Below are positions 8,535 through 16,749 of a stretch of DNA of 30,506 bases, one piece after another. Positions within the stretch are counted from its first letter, which is position 1. Every line of letters starts with the position of its first letter. Below the pieces are notes generated by a model that made no database searches, was not told where the DNA came from, and saw only the letters and a list, made by a program, of their open reading frames with translations. The position numbers were made by a program, and so were the translations under genes. The DNA comes from JBMNKL01 sp050261495. GTDB lineage: Bacteria; Bacillota; Clostridia; Acetivibrionales; DTU013. The stretch is taken from positions 1 to 30,506 of the forward strand of contig JBLNDI010000007.1 of assembly GCA_050261495.1 (NCBI GenBank), written 5' to 3'.

Positions 8535-8765
8535 TTATCGCCTATCTCGATATATCTGCAAAAGCTCTCTGAATTTTGAAGCATGTTTTCCTTCGTCTTC
8601 TGCAAATTCCTTGAAAACCTGCTTTAAATTTTCATCTTCGATTCTCTTGGAATACATTTCAAAATCTCTTACGAGCTCCATTGAGTTCTCCCAGGCTCTT
8701 AACAACCTGTCGTACGTAGTATACTCGACCTCGGGCAAATCACCCGATGATATTCTTTTGTCCAT
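8535..8765 (-). CDS. Small ferritin/rubrerythrin-like helical protein
   Basis: A 76-residue, highly charged, helical protein with an excellent ribosome-binding site (AGGAGGT, six bases before ATG at 8765). Two predicted helices contain ELVRDFEMYSKRIED and FKEFAEDEGKHASKFRELL. The second has the E-x-x-H pattern (EDEGKH) used for iron binding in rubrerythrin and ferritin-like proteins, and the first offers a matching glutamate. The usual four-helix fold would need two copies, so a homodimer is possible. It has no cysteines and so no rubredoxin domain. A role in iron or peroxide handling is an inference. It sits alone between tRNA-Asn and rpoD. Confidence 0.7.
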   Translation of the reverse strand: MDKRISSGDLPEVEYTTYDRLLRAWENSMELVRDFEMYSKRIEDENLKQVFKEFAEDEGKHASKFRELLQIYRDRR

Positions 8766-8878
8766 AATATACCTCCTATCCGGATTACGGTTTTTAGGCT
8801 ATATGCCCCACATTCTATCTTTGCAATCCCGGACAGGTTTTATAACAGGTAATAATAGCATGGCCGCCTGAATTGCTA

Positions 8879-9967
8879 TCAATCCAGGTAATCCTTCAGC
8901 TTTTTGCTTCTGCTGGGATGCCTCAGCTTTCTAAGCGCCTTGGCTTCGATTTGCCTGATTCTCTCCCTTGTTACATTGAATTCCTTTCCAACTTCCTCCA
9001 GCGTCCTGGCTCTGCCGTCATCAAGTCCGAAACGCAATCTAAGGACTTTTTCCTCCCTCGCAGTCAGCGTATCAAGCACGCCCAGCAACTGTTCCTTGAG
9101 CAGCGTAAATGCAGCTGCTTCCGCCGGTGCGGGCACATCGTCGTCAGGAATGAAATCGCCAAGATGGCTGTCCTCTTCTTCCCCAATCGGTGTTTCCAAC
9201 GAAACCGGTTCTTGCGATATCTTCATTATCTCTCTTACTTTATCAACCGACATATTCATTTCCTTGGCTATTTCTTCAGGAGTCGGATCCCTCCCCAGTT
9301 CCTGGAGCAGTTGTCTCGATACCCTTATCAGCTTGTTAATGGTTTCCACCATGTGAACGGGTATCCTGATAGTCCTGGCCTGATCGGCAATAGCCCTCGT
9401 AATTGCCTGCCTGATCCACCACGTGGCATAGGTGCTGAACTTGTATCCCTTCTTATAATCAAACTTTTCAACAGCTTTAATCAAGCCAAGATTCCCCTCC
9501 TGGATAAGATCCAGGAAAAGCATCCCTCTTCCGACGTACCTTTTCGCTATGCTAACCACCAGTCTCAGGTTTGCCTCGGCCAATCTCCTTTTTGCCTCGT
9601 TATCGCCTTTCTCCATTCTCCGGGCGAGTTCAATTTCTTCATCAGCAGTCAGCAGGGGCACTTTTCCGATTTCCTTCAGGTACATTCGAACAGGATCGTC
9701 TATACTGATTCCTTCCGGCAGCGTAAGGTCGAGTTCTTCTTCCACGTTCTGCAAATCCTGCATTTCCACGTCTATATCGCCAACTACATCTATTCCCATA
9801 TTCTCAACGGTTTCATAGATTTTCTCTATTTGCTCCGGCTCCAGTTCAACTTCCTCAAATGCATCCATTATTTCCTTATAGGTTAGCATACCTTTAGCCT
9901 TGCCTTTTTCAACCAGTTCCTTAAGTATGGACTTCCTGTTGCCGTTACCACCTTCATTATTGCTCAT
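8879..9967 (-). CDS. rpoD: RNA polymerase primary sigma factor (sigma-70, SigA)
   Basis: This is the vegetative sigma factor that directs RNA polymerase to -35/-10 promoters. It is 362 residues long, the compact Gram-positive form with a reduced region 1.1. Region 1.2 begins at DDPVRMYLKEIG (about 91-101). Region 2 covers about 125-197 with FLDLIQEGNLGLIKAVEKFDY and the -10-contacting FSTYATWWIRQAI. Region 3 follows through about 275. Region 4.2 carries the helix-turn-helix TLEEVGKEFNVTRERIRQIE (about 322-341). It lies 28 bases downstream of dnaG, the classic macromolecular synthesis arrangement linking replication and transcription. The promoter sequences seen elsewhere in the window fit its recognition pattern. 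Confidence 0.97.
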   Translation of the reverse strand: MSNNEGGNGNRKSILKELVEKGKAKGMLTYKEIMDAFEEVELEPEQIEKIYETVENMGIDVVGDIDVEMQDLQNVEEELDLTLPEGISIDDPVRMYLKEIGKVPLLTADEEIELARRMEKGDNEAKRRLAEANLRLVVSIAKRYVGRGMLFLDLIQEGNLGLIKAVEKFDYKKGYKFSTYATWWIRQAITRAIADQARTIRIPVHMVETINKLIRVSRQLLQELGRDPTPEEIAKEMNMSVDKVREIMKISQEPVSLETPIGEEEDSHLGDFIPDDDVPAPAEAAAFTLLKEQLLGVLDTLTAREEKVLRLRFGLDDGRARTLEEVGKEFNVTRERIRQIEAKALRKLRHPSRSKKLKDYLD

Positions 9968-9995
9968 ATTTACCGATCGCCCCTCCTTTCTCCGT

Positions 9996-11804
9996 TTATA
10001 TTTTATTGTTCTTTATATCTTTCAATTTATTTGTCAAACCTTTTAATTCCTGCATCAAGCTTTTTACATCTCCTTCTGACAGTCCGCTTTTGTCTTTCAA
10101 CAGTTCCAGCACCTGTTTCCGTCTCATTTCGGTTTTCAAAATTTCCATATCCTTAATTTTTCCCCAAATTGCCGAGCGATTATCATCGCAATGGCATTCA
10201 TCCCTCAAAATCCTTGCAAATTCGCCCGTTTCCTCGCCTGAAACGATATCCATAAGCTCCGCGGGCGAAAATTCTTTTCTTTCATCCAGCTTCTTATATA
10301 TTATACCTGCTATTCGCCGGTTTTCTTCACCGATAAACTTATCAACATTAAAGTGCTCCTTTACCGTATTATATATACTGTTGTCAGTACATAATAACGA
10401 TATTATAAACCGTTCTCCGTGCAATATCTTTTTTTCAATATCATCGCCGGGCTCGGATGATTTTTTCACGGCGATTTTGTTAATCCTGGCCGCCGCATCT
10501 TTCCTTTCTTCGCTGCCTGTCCTTCTCAATACCTCAGAGAGCATTGCCTCTTCCGATATTTCATATTCCCCGGATAATTTTTTTATGTACATTTCCCGTT
10601 CTATGCTGTTGTTGATTTTAGCCAGGACGTCGGCAGCTTTATTCAAAAAGGCCAGCCTGCCTTCCGGTGACGCCAGGTCATGCTTGCTTCTGAGCAGCCT
10701 TATTTTATAATCAACAAGCGGCATCGAGTTTTCAACCAGCTTGTTGAAACCTCCTGCCCCGTTTTTCCGGACATATTCGTCAGGGTCCTTTCCATCCGGG
10801 ATGACAACCACCCTGACATTGCACCCAATCCTGTCAAGCAGTTCAAGTCCTCTTAATGTTGCCGCCTGGCCTGCCGTATCTGCGTCGTATGATATCACTA
10901 TCTCGTCTGCGTATTTTTTCAGCAAGCGTCCCTGTCTTTCCGTCAGCGATGTTCCCAGGGATGCTACTGCATTATTAATTCCCTCTTGGTAAAGCGATAT
11001 AACATCCATATATCCTTCCACGACAACCAGCCTGCTGATGCCTGTATTTTTCGCAAAATTAAGGGCGTACAGGTGGTTCCGTTTATTATACACAATCGTT
11101 TCCGGAGAATTTATATATTTGGGGACCGAGTCGTCCAAAACCCTTCCTCCGAAACCGATCACACTGCCGACTACATCAAATATCGGAAACATCAGCCTTC
11201 CCCTGAACCGGTTCAGCAAACATCCGTCCCTGCCTTTTACAAATATCCCGCTTTGCATCATCAACTCGTCATTTGCTCCATTGGCTTTCAGGTAACGGTA
11301 CAGCCCTTCCGAATCCTCTTCCGAATAACCGATGCCGAACTTCATGGCGGTCTGCTCGGTTATCCCCCTCTTTTTCAGGTAATTTAAGGCTGATTCGTTC
11401 TTTTTTTTTATTAAAATTTCATTAAAATATTTCGCCGCCAATAAATTTACACGCATTACCTGTTGCTTTTTCCTGGCTATTTCCGCCCCGGCTTCGTCAT
11501 TAGTTTCGGGCAGTACGATTTTAGCCCTGTCCGCAAGGAGTTTTATGGACTCCATGTAATCGATGTTTTCAATCAGTGATATGAAGTGAAACACGTTTCC
11601 GCCTTTTCCGCATCCAAAACAGTAAAATATCTGCTTTGTAGGCTCTACACTGAATGAAGGCGTTTTTTCCCTATGGAATGGGCAGAGGCCGAAATAGTTC
11701 TTACCCCTCTTTTCGAGCCTCACATATTCAGCAACAACATCTACGATATCATTATTTATACGAATTTCCTCAACAAGATCATCTGAATACCTGATAACAC
11801 CCAT
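9996..11804 (-). CDS. dnaG: DNA primase
   Basis: The primase lays down RNA primers for lagging-strand synthesis at the replication fork together with the replicative helicase. It is 602 residues, normal for the family. The N-terminal CHC2-type zinc ribbon is visible (C41, H44, C62, C65), followed by the catalytic core with GFGGRVLDD and the TOPRIM domain (VVVEGYMDVISL with E263, and SYDADTAG with D307 and D309). The C-terminal region (about 430-600) is the helicase-interacting part. It is the first gene of the dnaG-rpoD pair. GAAGGAAG lies very close to the ATG at 11804, so the spacing is tight, but the residues that follow match family beginnings. Confidence 0.97.
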   Translation of the reverse strand: MGVIRYSDDLVEEIRINNDIVDVVAEYVRLEKRGKNYFGLCPFHREKTPSFSVEPTKQIFYCFGCGKGGNVFHFISLIENIDYMESIKLLADRAKIVLPETNDEAGAEIARKKQQVMRVNLLAAKYFNEILIKKKNESALNYLKKRGITEQTAMKFGIGYSEEDSEGLYRYLKANGANDELMMQSGIFVKGRDGCLLNRFRGRLMFPIFDVVGSVIGFGGRVLDDSVPKYINSPETIVYNKRNHLYALNFAKNTGISRLVVVEGYMDVISLYQEGINNAVASLGTSLTERQGRLLKKYADEIVISYDADTAGQAATLRGLELLDRIGCNVRVVVIPDGKDPDEYVRKNGAGGFNKLVENSMPLVDYKIRLLRSKHDLASPEGRLAFLNKAADVLAKINNSIEREMYIKKLSGEYEISEEAMLSEVLRRTGSEERKDAAARINKIAVKKSSEPGDDIEKKILHGERFIISLLCTDNSIYNTVKEHFNVDKFIGEENRRIAGIIYKKLDERKEFSPAELMDIVSGEETGEFARILRDECHCDDNRSAIWGKIKDMEILKTEMRRKQVLELLKDKSGLSEGDVKSLMQELKGLTNKLKDIKNNKI

Positions 11805-12128
11805 CTTCCTTCATCTGTACAAAAGCGGACACTTTTCCATATCACAATATTATTGCTATATGTATTGCCGGCCAGTATTTACTTCAATTCGCATCTATAT
11901 AAATACTCTATTATTTTGTTCGACACATTTACTTATAATCCTTCTTTTTAAACAACTTTTTATCCGCAGAAAGCTTAATTAACTCATGCCTTGCATACTA
12001 ATAAAGCCCCATCTCAAGCGCTGCCTAAAATGATGCTTAAATGATGAGGCTTCAATGCGGTTTTATTATATTCTACAAGCAAAAGCGTTTTTCCTTCCTC
12101 GGAAAAACATTATTTTAATAACATATTT
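11805..12128. other. 324-base intergenic stretch with two hairpins, no gene seen
   Basis: No convincing coding sequence was found. The part nearest dnaG is AT-rich and should hold the dnaG-rpoD promoter, though I could not fix it. Two inverted repeats are visible. One has a ten-base stem (12004-12013 with 12043-12052, one G-T pair) and an inner AAGC/GCTT stem. The other is a perfect eight-base stem, GTTTTTCC with GGAAAAAC (12087-12108). The second lies just after the DUF6514-like gene and may end its transcript, although no long T-run follows. Confidence 0.5.
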
Positions 12129-12440
12129 TTACATACCCAGAAGGTCATCCATAACATACGCCAATGTCGAAGGGGTAACCGTCTGTTCGGCCAGCAGTTC
12201 CACAAGGCTCATTGTTTTTTCACGGCTTGGGAATACATTTTTGAAATGGCTGCTTTCTCCCAAAACTCCCTGTTGCTTTTTCTTAATCTCTACCCCATAG
12301 GTTTTATGAACACCATTATCATCAACAGCGTCAGTCACGCTTTCCAAGAGATAATATTCAAGTTCCAATATATTTTCTTTCTGGTATCCCGATTCACCAC
12401 ACTCAATCTCCACGCGTTTCTCTAAAAATTTGCTGATCAT
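12129..12440 (-). CDS. DUF6514-like small protein of unknown function
   Basis: A 103-residue soluble protein beginning MISKFLEKRVEIECGESG and rich in Glu and Lys, with no signal peptide or membrane segment. The middle (LELEYYLLESVTDAVDDNG, then YGVEIKKKQ) and the end (SLVELLAEQTVTPSTLAYVMDDLL) resemble a family of short clostridial proteins described as DUF6514; that assignment is from memory and moderate. The start at 12440 is ATG with GGAGGG 11 bases upstream. A GTG at 12461 lies inside that ribosome-binding site and is less likely. A perfect 17-base palindrome overlaps its promoter, suggesting repression by a dimeric regulator. Confidence 0.65.
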   Translation of the reverse strand: MISKFLEKRVEIECGESGYQKENILELEYYLLESVTDAVDDNGVHKTYGVEIKKKQQGVLGESSHFKNVFPSREKTMSLVELLAEQTVTPSTLAYVMDDLLGM

Positions 12441-12469
12441 GGTAAATTTAACCCTCCTCACAGATTTAC

Positions 12470-12489
12470 AATATGCACTGCATATTATA
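12470..12489 (-). promoter_or_regulatory. Palindrome overlapping the -10 of the DUF6514-like gene
   Basis: AATATGCACTGCATATT (12470-12486) is a perfect inverted repeat of eight bases around a central C. On the minus strand TATAAT (12484-12489) overlaps one end. No good -35 is visible, so the promoter may need an activator or use another sigma factor. Confidence 0.5.
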
Positions 12490-12560
12490 ACCTATTTGGC
12501 CGGCTTGTCCCATAAAAAAGTTTCGTTTAGTTTCATCGTAAACCTTCATTATTCGACGGC

Positions 12561-12590
12561 AAAATAAAAATCCGGTGGTCTATTACCGGA
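12561..12590 (-). terminator. Terminator after the HD-GYP gene
   Basis: TCCGGT (12571-12576) pairs with ACCGGA (12585-12590). Read on the minus strand the stem is followed by TTTTTATTTT (12561-12570). It lies about 65 bases past the HD-GYP stop codon. Confidence 0.7.
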
Positions 12591-12655
12591 CAAACTGTCG
12601 TAATTTCATTGCTTTTAGCAAATATTTTCTCAGGCTGCAGCGTATTTTCAAGACG

Positions 12656-13693
12656 TCATACAAGTTCGACTATCCGTAAGTTTTTTTCCATGGAAAGGTC
12701 AACATACAAATCATTGGATTTTACTATCGGCTTTGAAATGTTGAAAGGATTTATGTAAACTATTTCGCCTATACTGCCATTGCTGAGCTTTACAAGATCC
12801 CCTATGTAGTATGACGCGATGTTCTTAAGGAAAACATTAACCACCTTATGGTCAAGGACGCCGAAATAATCCTTTTCCATGATTTCAATCACATCAATCG
12901 GACATGTTTTGCTCCTGTAAGATTTTTCCGATGTCATGGCGTCGAAAATATCCGCAACCGCGATTATCTTGGCAAAATCATTTATTTGTTCGGATTTCAG
13001 GCCCAAAGGATATCCTGAGCCATCTTCCCTTTCGTGATGCATAAGTATGCCCTTTAAAGCATCGTCGTCAAGACCCGGGATGTTTTCGGCAATCTTGTAG
13101 CCATAGGAAGGATGTTTTTTTATTTCTTCAAACTCTTCCCTGGTAAGCGCGCCGGGTTTATTTAAAATGTCCGGGGATATTTTGCTTTTGCCGATATCAT
13201 GCAAAAATCCTGCTGTCACCAATGATTTAATCCTTTTATAATCATATTTCAGCCATTTGCCGATAAGCATAACCAGCAGTGAAACATTTATGCTATGGGT
13301 ATACAGGTACTTGTCGACGGTACGCATTTCATTGATGCAGTCGACAATATCCCTGTTCTCGTTTATCCTGGCAATTATCGAGTTTGTCACCTTGTTGACA
13401 TTTTCAGCGCTTACTTCTTTTCCCACGGATATATCACGAATAATGTCTTTAACCATGTCCACGTTTGCATTGTATTGTGCATTGAACAACTCCTTGTTGC
13501 CGGCGGTTATCATATTACCGGCATCTTCATAAACCTTTATTTTCCCCAGATCAAGATTCCTGATGCGTTCGATCATAAACTCATCCAGTATCATGTTTTC
13601 CGCTATGATAACAGCTCCATATTCATTATAAATGTCTTCCGCCACCCGCATTCCGGGCTTGCAATTATGTACGCTAACGAAGACTTTTTTCAT
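12656..13693 (-). CDS. HD-GYP domain protein, putative cyclic-di-GMP phosphodiesterase
   Basis: A 345-residue cytoplasmic protein. The HD-GYP domain (about 125-300) is intact, with YTHS (H133), HDIGK (H165, D166), HP (H194) and HHEREDGSGYP (219-229). These metal-binding and signature residues are expected for hydrolysis of cyclic di-GMP. The N-terminal 100 residues (FVSVHNCKPGMRVAEDIYNEYGAVII) form the small beta-rich domain often found before clostridial HD-GYP modules. A C-terminal extension (about 300-345) with DLVKLSNGSIGEIVYIN follows. The start at 13693 is set by GGGAG seven bases upstream; the longer frame to 13816 runs into the AT-rich promoter region. Nucleotide specificity cannot be told from the sequence. 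Confidence 0.9.
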   Translation of the reverse strand: MKKVFVSVHNCKPGMRVAEDIYNEYGAVIIAENMILDEFMIERIRNLDLGKIKVYEDAGNMITAGNKELFNAQYNANVDMVKDIIRDISVGKEVSAENVNKVTNSIIARINENRDIVDCINEMRTVDKYLYTHSINVSLLVMLIGKWLKYDYKRIKSLVTAGFLHDIGKSKISPDILNKPGALTREEFEEIKKHPSYGYKIAENIPGLDDDALKGILMHHEREDGSGYPLGLKSEQINDFAKIIAVADIFDAMTSEKSYRSKTCPIDVIEIMEKDYFGVLDHKVVNVFLKNIASYYIGDLVKLSNGSIGEIVYINPFNISKPIVKSNDLYVDLSMEKNLRIVELV

Positions 13694-13874
13694 ATGGCAT
13701 CTCCCAATCTTCTTACCGAATTCTATGTTGTATTTTAACATAAAATAATATAATTTTACAATTAAGTTATTCTTTAATAATAAATTTTGTAGTTTTTGTC
13801 GTTGAACAATTTTCACTGTAATAAGCTTGTGCCGAATACACTGGAAAAGATTATAAGTTGATGCAACTACGATA

Positions 13875-13888
13875 TTATGTTAACATAA
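13875..13888. promoter_or_regulatory. 14-base palindrome in a divergent intergenic region
   Basis: TTATGTTAACATAA is a perfect palindrome lying between the divergent HD-GYP gene and the small membrane-protein gene. It could be an operator, but in such AT-rich DNA chance is possible. Confidence 0.25.
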
Positions 13889-13937
13889 ACATATATCTTT
13901 AAAAATATGTTTTTCCTGAAAGGCGGAACATACAATA

Positions 13938-14216
13938 ATGCAGTCAAATCAACCAAACAGAACTGATTATATAAAGAGAATAATTTCGGCTTTCAGCGAA
14001 ATTAAGCCTCTTCCCAAGGCTTTGTTAAAATACGGGATATATGCCTTTCTCGTGTTGTTTGCAACAGGTTCTGTCATGGTATTGCTTAATAATATGGTTT
14101 TATCATATAACTCATATTTTGACATGGTATCGAAGGAAATCGTAAAAACAAGCTTTGTAATAGCAGCCGAAGCAATCATTGGCAGCCTCATAATAGACTT
14201 CGTATTTAAAAATTAA
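13938..14216 (+). CDS. Small hypothetical membrane protein
   Basis: A 92-residue protein I do not recognise. A basic, soluble N-terminus (about 1-30) is followed by two hydrophobic segments, about 33-55 (YGIYAFLVLFATGSVMVLL) and about 70-90 (SFVIAAEAIIGSLIIDFVF), so it probably crosses the membrane twice. AAGGCGG lies about 11 bases before the ATG, a weakly spaced ribosome-binding site. It is the only plus-strand gene between the HD-GYP gene and secF, and it ends before a strong bidirectional terminator, which supports its being a real transcript. Confidence 0.7.
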   Translation: MQSNQPNRTDYIKRIISAFSEIKPLPKALLKYGIYAFLVLFATGSVMVLLNNMVLSYNSYFDMVSKEIVKTSFVIAAEAIIGSLIIDFVFKN

Positions 14217-14271
14217 TCCGGCGATCCATGCTATCCAAAAAAATTGAAACATCTTCCCGCCATATTTTAAA

Positions 14272-14293
14272 AGCCGGTACCTAAGTACCGGCT
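14272..14293. terminator. Bidirectional terminator between convergent genes
   Basis: AGCCGGTAC and GTACCGGCT form a perfect nine-base stem with loop CTAA. On the minus strand it is followed at once by TTTTAAAA, serving secF. On the plus strand a T-run follows after eight bases, serving the small membrane-protein gene. Confidence 0.8.
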
Positions 14294-14328
14294 CCTGTCT
14301 GTTTTTTCGGGGTTATATTCTTACAGAT

Positions 14329-15282
14329 TCACGCTTTTGCAGGTTTGTGCGATATTTTTCTTTTTATTTTTGCTTCCTGCCACATCATGTAAAGCGGGCT
14401 CGCTATGAACAAGGTCGAATAAACGCCGCTTATGATTCCTGCAGCCAGCGGAAGAGTGAATTCCCTGATGGACTGGATATTAAACGCCACTGCGAAGATA
14501 AAGAGCGTCAGAATGCTTATGATAGTGGTAACTGAAGTATTTATGGACCTGGATAAAGATTGCAGCACGCTCTTGTTGACCAGTTCATGGACAGGCATTT
14601 TCTTCAACAGCTTTGTATTTTCCCTTATCCTGTCATATATTACGACAGTGTCGTTTATTGAATACCCGATGATTGTTAAAGCGGCGGCTATAAACGATTC
14701 GTTGATCGGCAGCCTGAAAATAATATAAACTGTGAACATCACCATGACGTCATGAATCAGCGCAACGACGGCGCATACTCCCGCCGACAGTCCGTGCATC
14801 GTCCTGAACCTCCACCAGACGTAAAGAACTATCAGGATGGATGAACATAATACGGCATATAAAGCCTTGGTCCTTATCTCATCCCCGATGAACGGCTCAA
14901 CGCTTTGCAGGTTTACGCTTGCATCCTTGGCAATATTGAATTCCGCTCTCAATGCTTCAATAACCTTTGTACGCTCTTCATCATTCAGCGTGTCACGACT
15001 TCCTATGTTCAGCACCATGAGATCAATCTTGTCATCGCTGTCTTCAACGTTTATCGTGGAAGACTTTTGCACTATTGCTTTCTTGCCGATTGCTTCCATT
15101 ACGATATCGGCCGCTTTTTCCGTATCAAACGTGTCGTCCGGCATTTCTATCTGCATTATGGTCCCGCCCTGGAATTGTATGTCAAGCTGCAAACCGTTTA
15201 TAAAATAACCGACAACGCCTGCCAGCAATATAAGTATTGACAACGCGAAAAAGTAATTCTTTTTACCCATCAAATCTACCAT
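14329..15282 (-). CDS. secF: Protein translocase subunit SecF
   Basis: This membrane subunit works with SecD to use the proton gradient to pull proteins through the SecYEG channel. At 317 residues it has the usual length. Six membrane segments are expected: the first at about residues 10-28 (FFALSILILLAGVVGYFI), a periplasmic domain from about 30 to 130 containing FQGGTIMQIEMP, then five helices. SecF signatures are visible in VALIHDVMVMFTVY and IGYSINDTVVIYDRIREN. The ATG at 15282 is seven bases after AAGGAGG, which sits in the 12-base gap after secD. The two genes are clearly co-transcribed. Confidence 0.97.
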   Translation of the reverse strand: MVDLMGKKNYFFALSILILLAGVVGYFINGLQLDIQFQGGTIMQIEMPDDTFDTEKAADIVMEAIGKKAIVQKSSTINVEDSDDKIDLMVLNIGSRDTLNDEERTKVIEALRAEFNIAKDASVNLQSVEPFIGDEIRTKALYAVLCSSILIVLYVWWRFRTMHGLSAGVCAVVALIHDVMVMFTVYIIFRLPINESFIAAALTIIGYSINDTVVIYDRIRENTKLLKKMPVHELVNKSVLQSLSRSINTSVTTIISILTLFIFAVAFNIQSIREFTLPLAAGIISGVYSTLFIASPLYMMWQEAKIKRKISHKPAKA

Positions 15283-15294
15283 GCCTGCGCCTCC

Positions 15295-16602
15295 TTATAC
15301 GCCATACAGCCAGGGCTTTTTGGCTATATCAAAATTCGTGACCGAGTCCAACATAATCCTTGTAAGCGTTATTGCGGTGAAGAAACTGAGTACGACTCCT
15401 ATGAACAACGTATAAGCAAATGAAATTATCGTTCCGGTACCAAATATATAAAGTATTACGGCTGTGATAAGCGTTGTTATATTACCGTCGACAATTGCAG
15501 CAAACGCACGCTTGAAGCCGAGATCGACTGCCGCGCGCAATGTTTTGCCCGAACGGAGCTCTTCCTTGATCCTTTCATATATGATAACGTTGGCGTCGAC
15601 GCCCATTCCAACCGACAGTACTATGCCGGCAAGTCCAGGCAATGTGAGCGTTATGCCAAGCCAGGATATAAAAAGCAACGTGAATATGGCAAGCGCAAAC
15701 AGCGCAACGGATGCAACCAATCCGGGAAGCCTGTAGTAAATAATCATAAAGAGGCATATCAGCACAAAAGCCACTTTAAATGCATCTATCGTAACGTCAA
15801 GGGCTCCTTTGCCGAGCATCGGGCTTATTGCATTGACCTGTTTCGCCACCAGCCTGAACGGCAAGGCGCCTGCCCTTATCGTATCGGCCAATTCCTTGGC
15901 TTCGGCTGCGGCCTCCCTGTCTGTTTTATCGCCTCCAAGCGTAATCACTGCGTTACCGTCCACAATATGCTCCTGCACGACAGGGGCGGAAATATATTCA
16001 TCATCCATGAAAATTGCAATAGGTTTTCCTATCAAACGTTTCGTCGCATCCGCGAATTTTGTTCTGGCCTCGCTTGTTAAATCAAGATCGACCATCATCC
16101 TTCCGGTATCCGGATTCATTACAGGCGTCGCATCCAAAACATCGGTCCCCTGGATTATTATCTTTCCGGTAGGAAGGTATTTGTTGTTACTGTCGACCTT
16201 GTCCTCATCGACTTCCTGAAATGTCAGCAGGGCTGTCCTCCCTATTTTCTCCAATGTCTTGTCAGGACTGAATTCTTCCTGTCCCTCAGCCCATGGTATC
16301 CTTATGATAATTCTGCCTGCCTCTGAATCAACTATTATATCCCTGTCAAGGATACCTTCCTTGTCAAGCCTTTTGCCAATAATTATCTTGGCGGTGTCAA
16401 GCTCCTTCTGGGTCGGTTTTCGCCCTTCTTCGACATCGGCATAAAGCATTGCGTCGATTCCGCCGTTAATGTCAATACCAGGTACAATATTATTGACCCC
16501 CGGTATCCGGATGCCGAATAAATTATCGAAGAAGCAAATGTAAGTCATCACGGCAATCAGGGCAAAAACCAGGAAAAGCTTCAGCCCGCTGTGTTCTCTC
16601 AT
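15295..16602 (-). CDS. secD: Protein translocase subunit SecD
   Basis: Partner of SecF in the accessory Sec complex. It is 435 residues, the shorter Gram-positive form. An N-terminal membrane helix (about 8-25) is followed by a large extracytoplasmic domain (GIDINGGIDAMLYADVEEG and a second lobe to about 260) and five C-terminal helices. The conserved GVDANVIIYERIKEELRSGKTLRAAVDLGFKRAF signature lies in the membrane region and is intact. AAGGAGG precedes the ATG at 16602. A sigma-A-like promoter lies directly upstream, so secD-secF can be expressed independently of the scf genes. Confidence 0.97.
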   Translation of the reverse strand: MREHSGLKLFLVFALIAVMTYICFFDNLFGIRIPGVNNIVPGIDINGGIDAMLYADVEEGRKPTQKELDTAKIIIGKRLDKEGILDRDIIVDSEAGRIIIRIPWAEGQEEFSPDKTLEKIGRTALLTFQEVDEDKVDSNNKYLPTGKIIIQGTDVLDATPVMNPDTGRMMVDLDLTSEARTKFADATKRLIGKPIAIFMDDEYISAPVVQEHIVDGNAVITLGGDKTDREAAAEAKELADTIRAGALPFRLVAKQVNAISPMLGKGALDVTIDAFKVAFVLICLFMIIYYRLPGLVASVALFALAIFTLLFISWLGITLTLPGLAGIVLSVGMGVDANVIIYERIKEELRSGKTLRAAVDLGFKRAFAAIVDGNITTLITAVILYIFGTGTIISFAYTLFIGVVLSFFTAITLTRIMLDSVTNFDIAKKPWLYGV

Positions 16603-16640
16603 CTGTAAAAATCCTCCTTTTTTCTTAACCGCATGAGGTT

Positions 16641-16669
16641 ATTATATATCTATAGTTATAGTGAGTCAA
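16641..16669 (-). promoter_or_regulatory. Sigma-A promoter of secD-secF
   Basis: On the minus strand TTGACT (16664-16669) and TATAAT (16641-16646) are 17 bases apart, about 40 bases upstream of the secD start. Confidence 0.75.
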
Positions 16670-16709
16670 TACTAATTACTGCCTTCAAAAAGCGTGTGCA
16701 AAGCGTTTC

Positions 16710-16749
16710 GACAAGGCTTTGGCATATTGCCCCGTTTTAAAGCCTTGTC
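16710..16749 (-). terminator. Hairpin at the HD gene stop codon, probable partial terminator
   Basis: GACAAGGCTTT and AAAGCCTTGTC (16710-16720 and 16739-16749) form a perfect 11-base stem that starts inside the stop codon of the HD gene. TTTTT comes only about 20 bases later on the minus strand, so termination may be weak. It may instead protect the mRNA 3' end. Confidence 0.45.

Noticed and set aside
8414..8605. 63-codon minus-strand open frame
   Set aside because: It overlaps the tRNA-Asn gene and its promoter and the end of the ferritin-like gene; no ribosome-binding site and no recognisable product.
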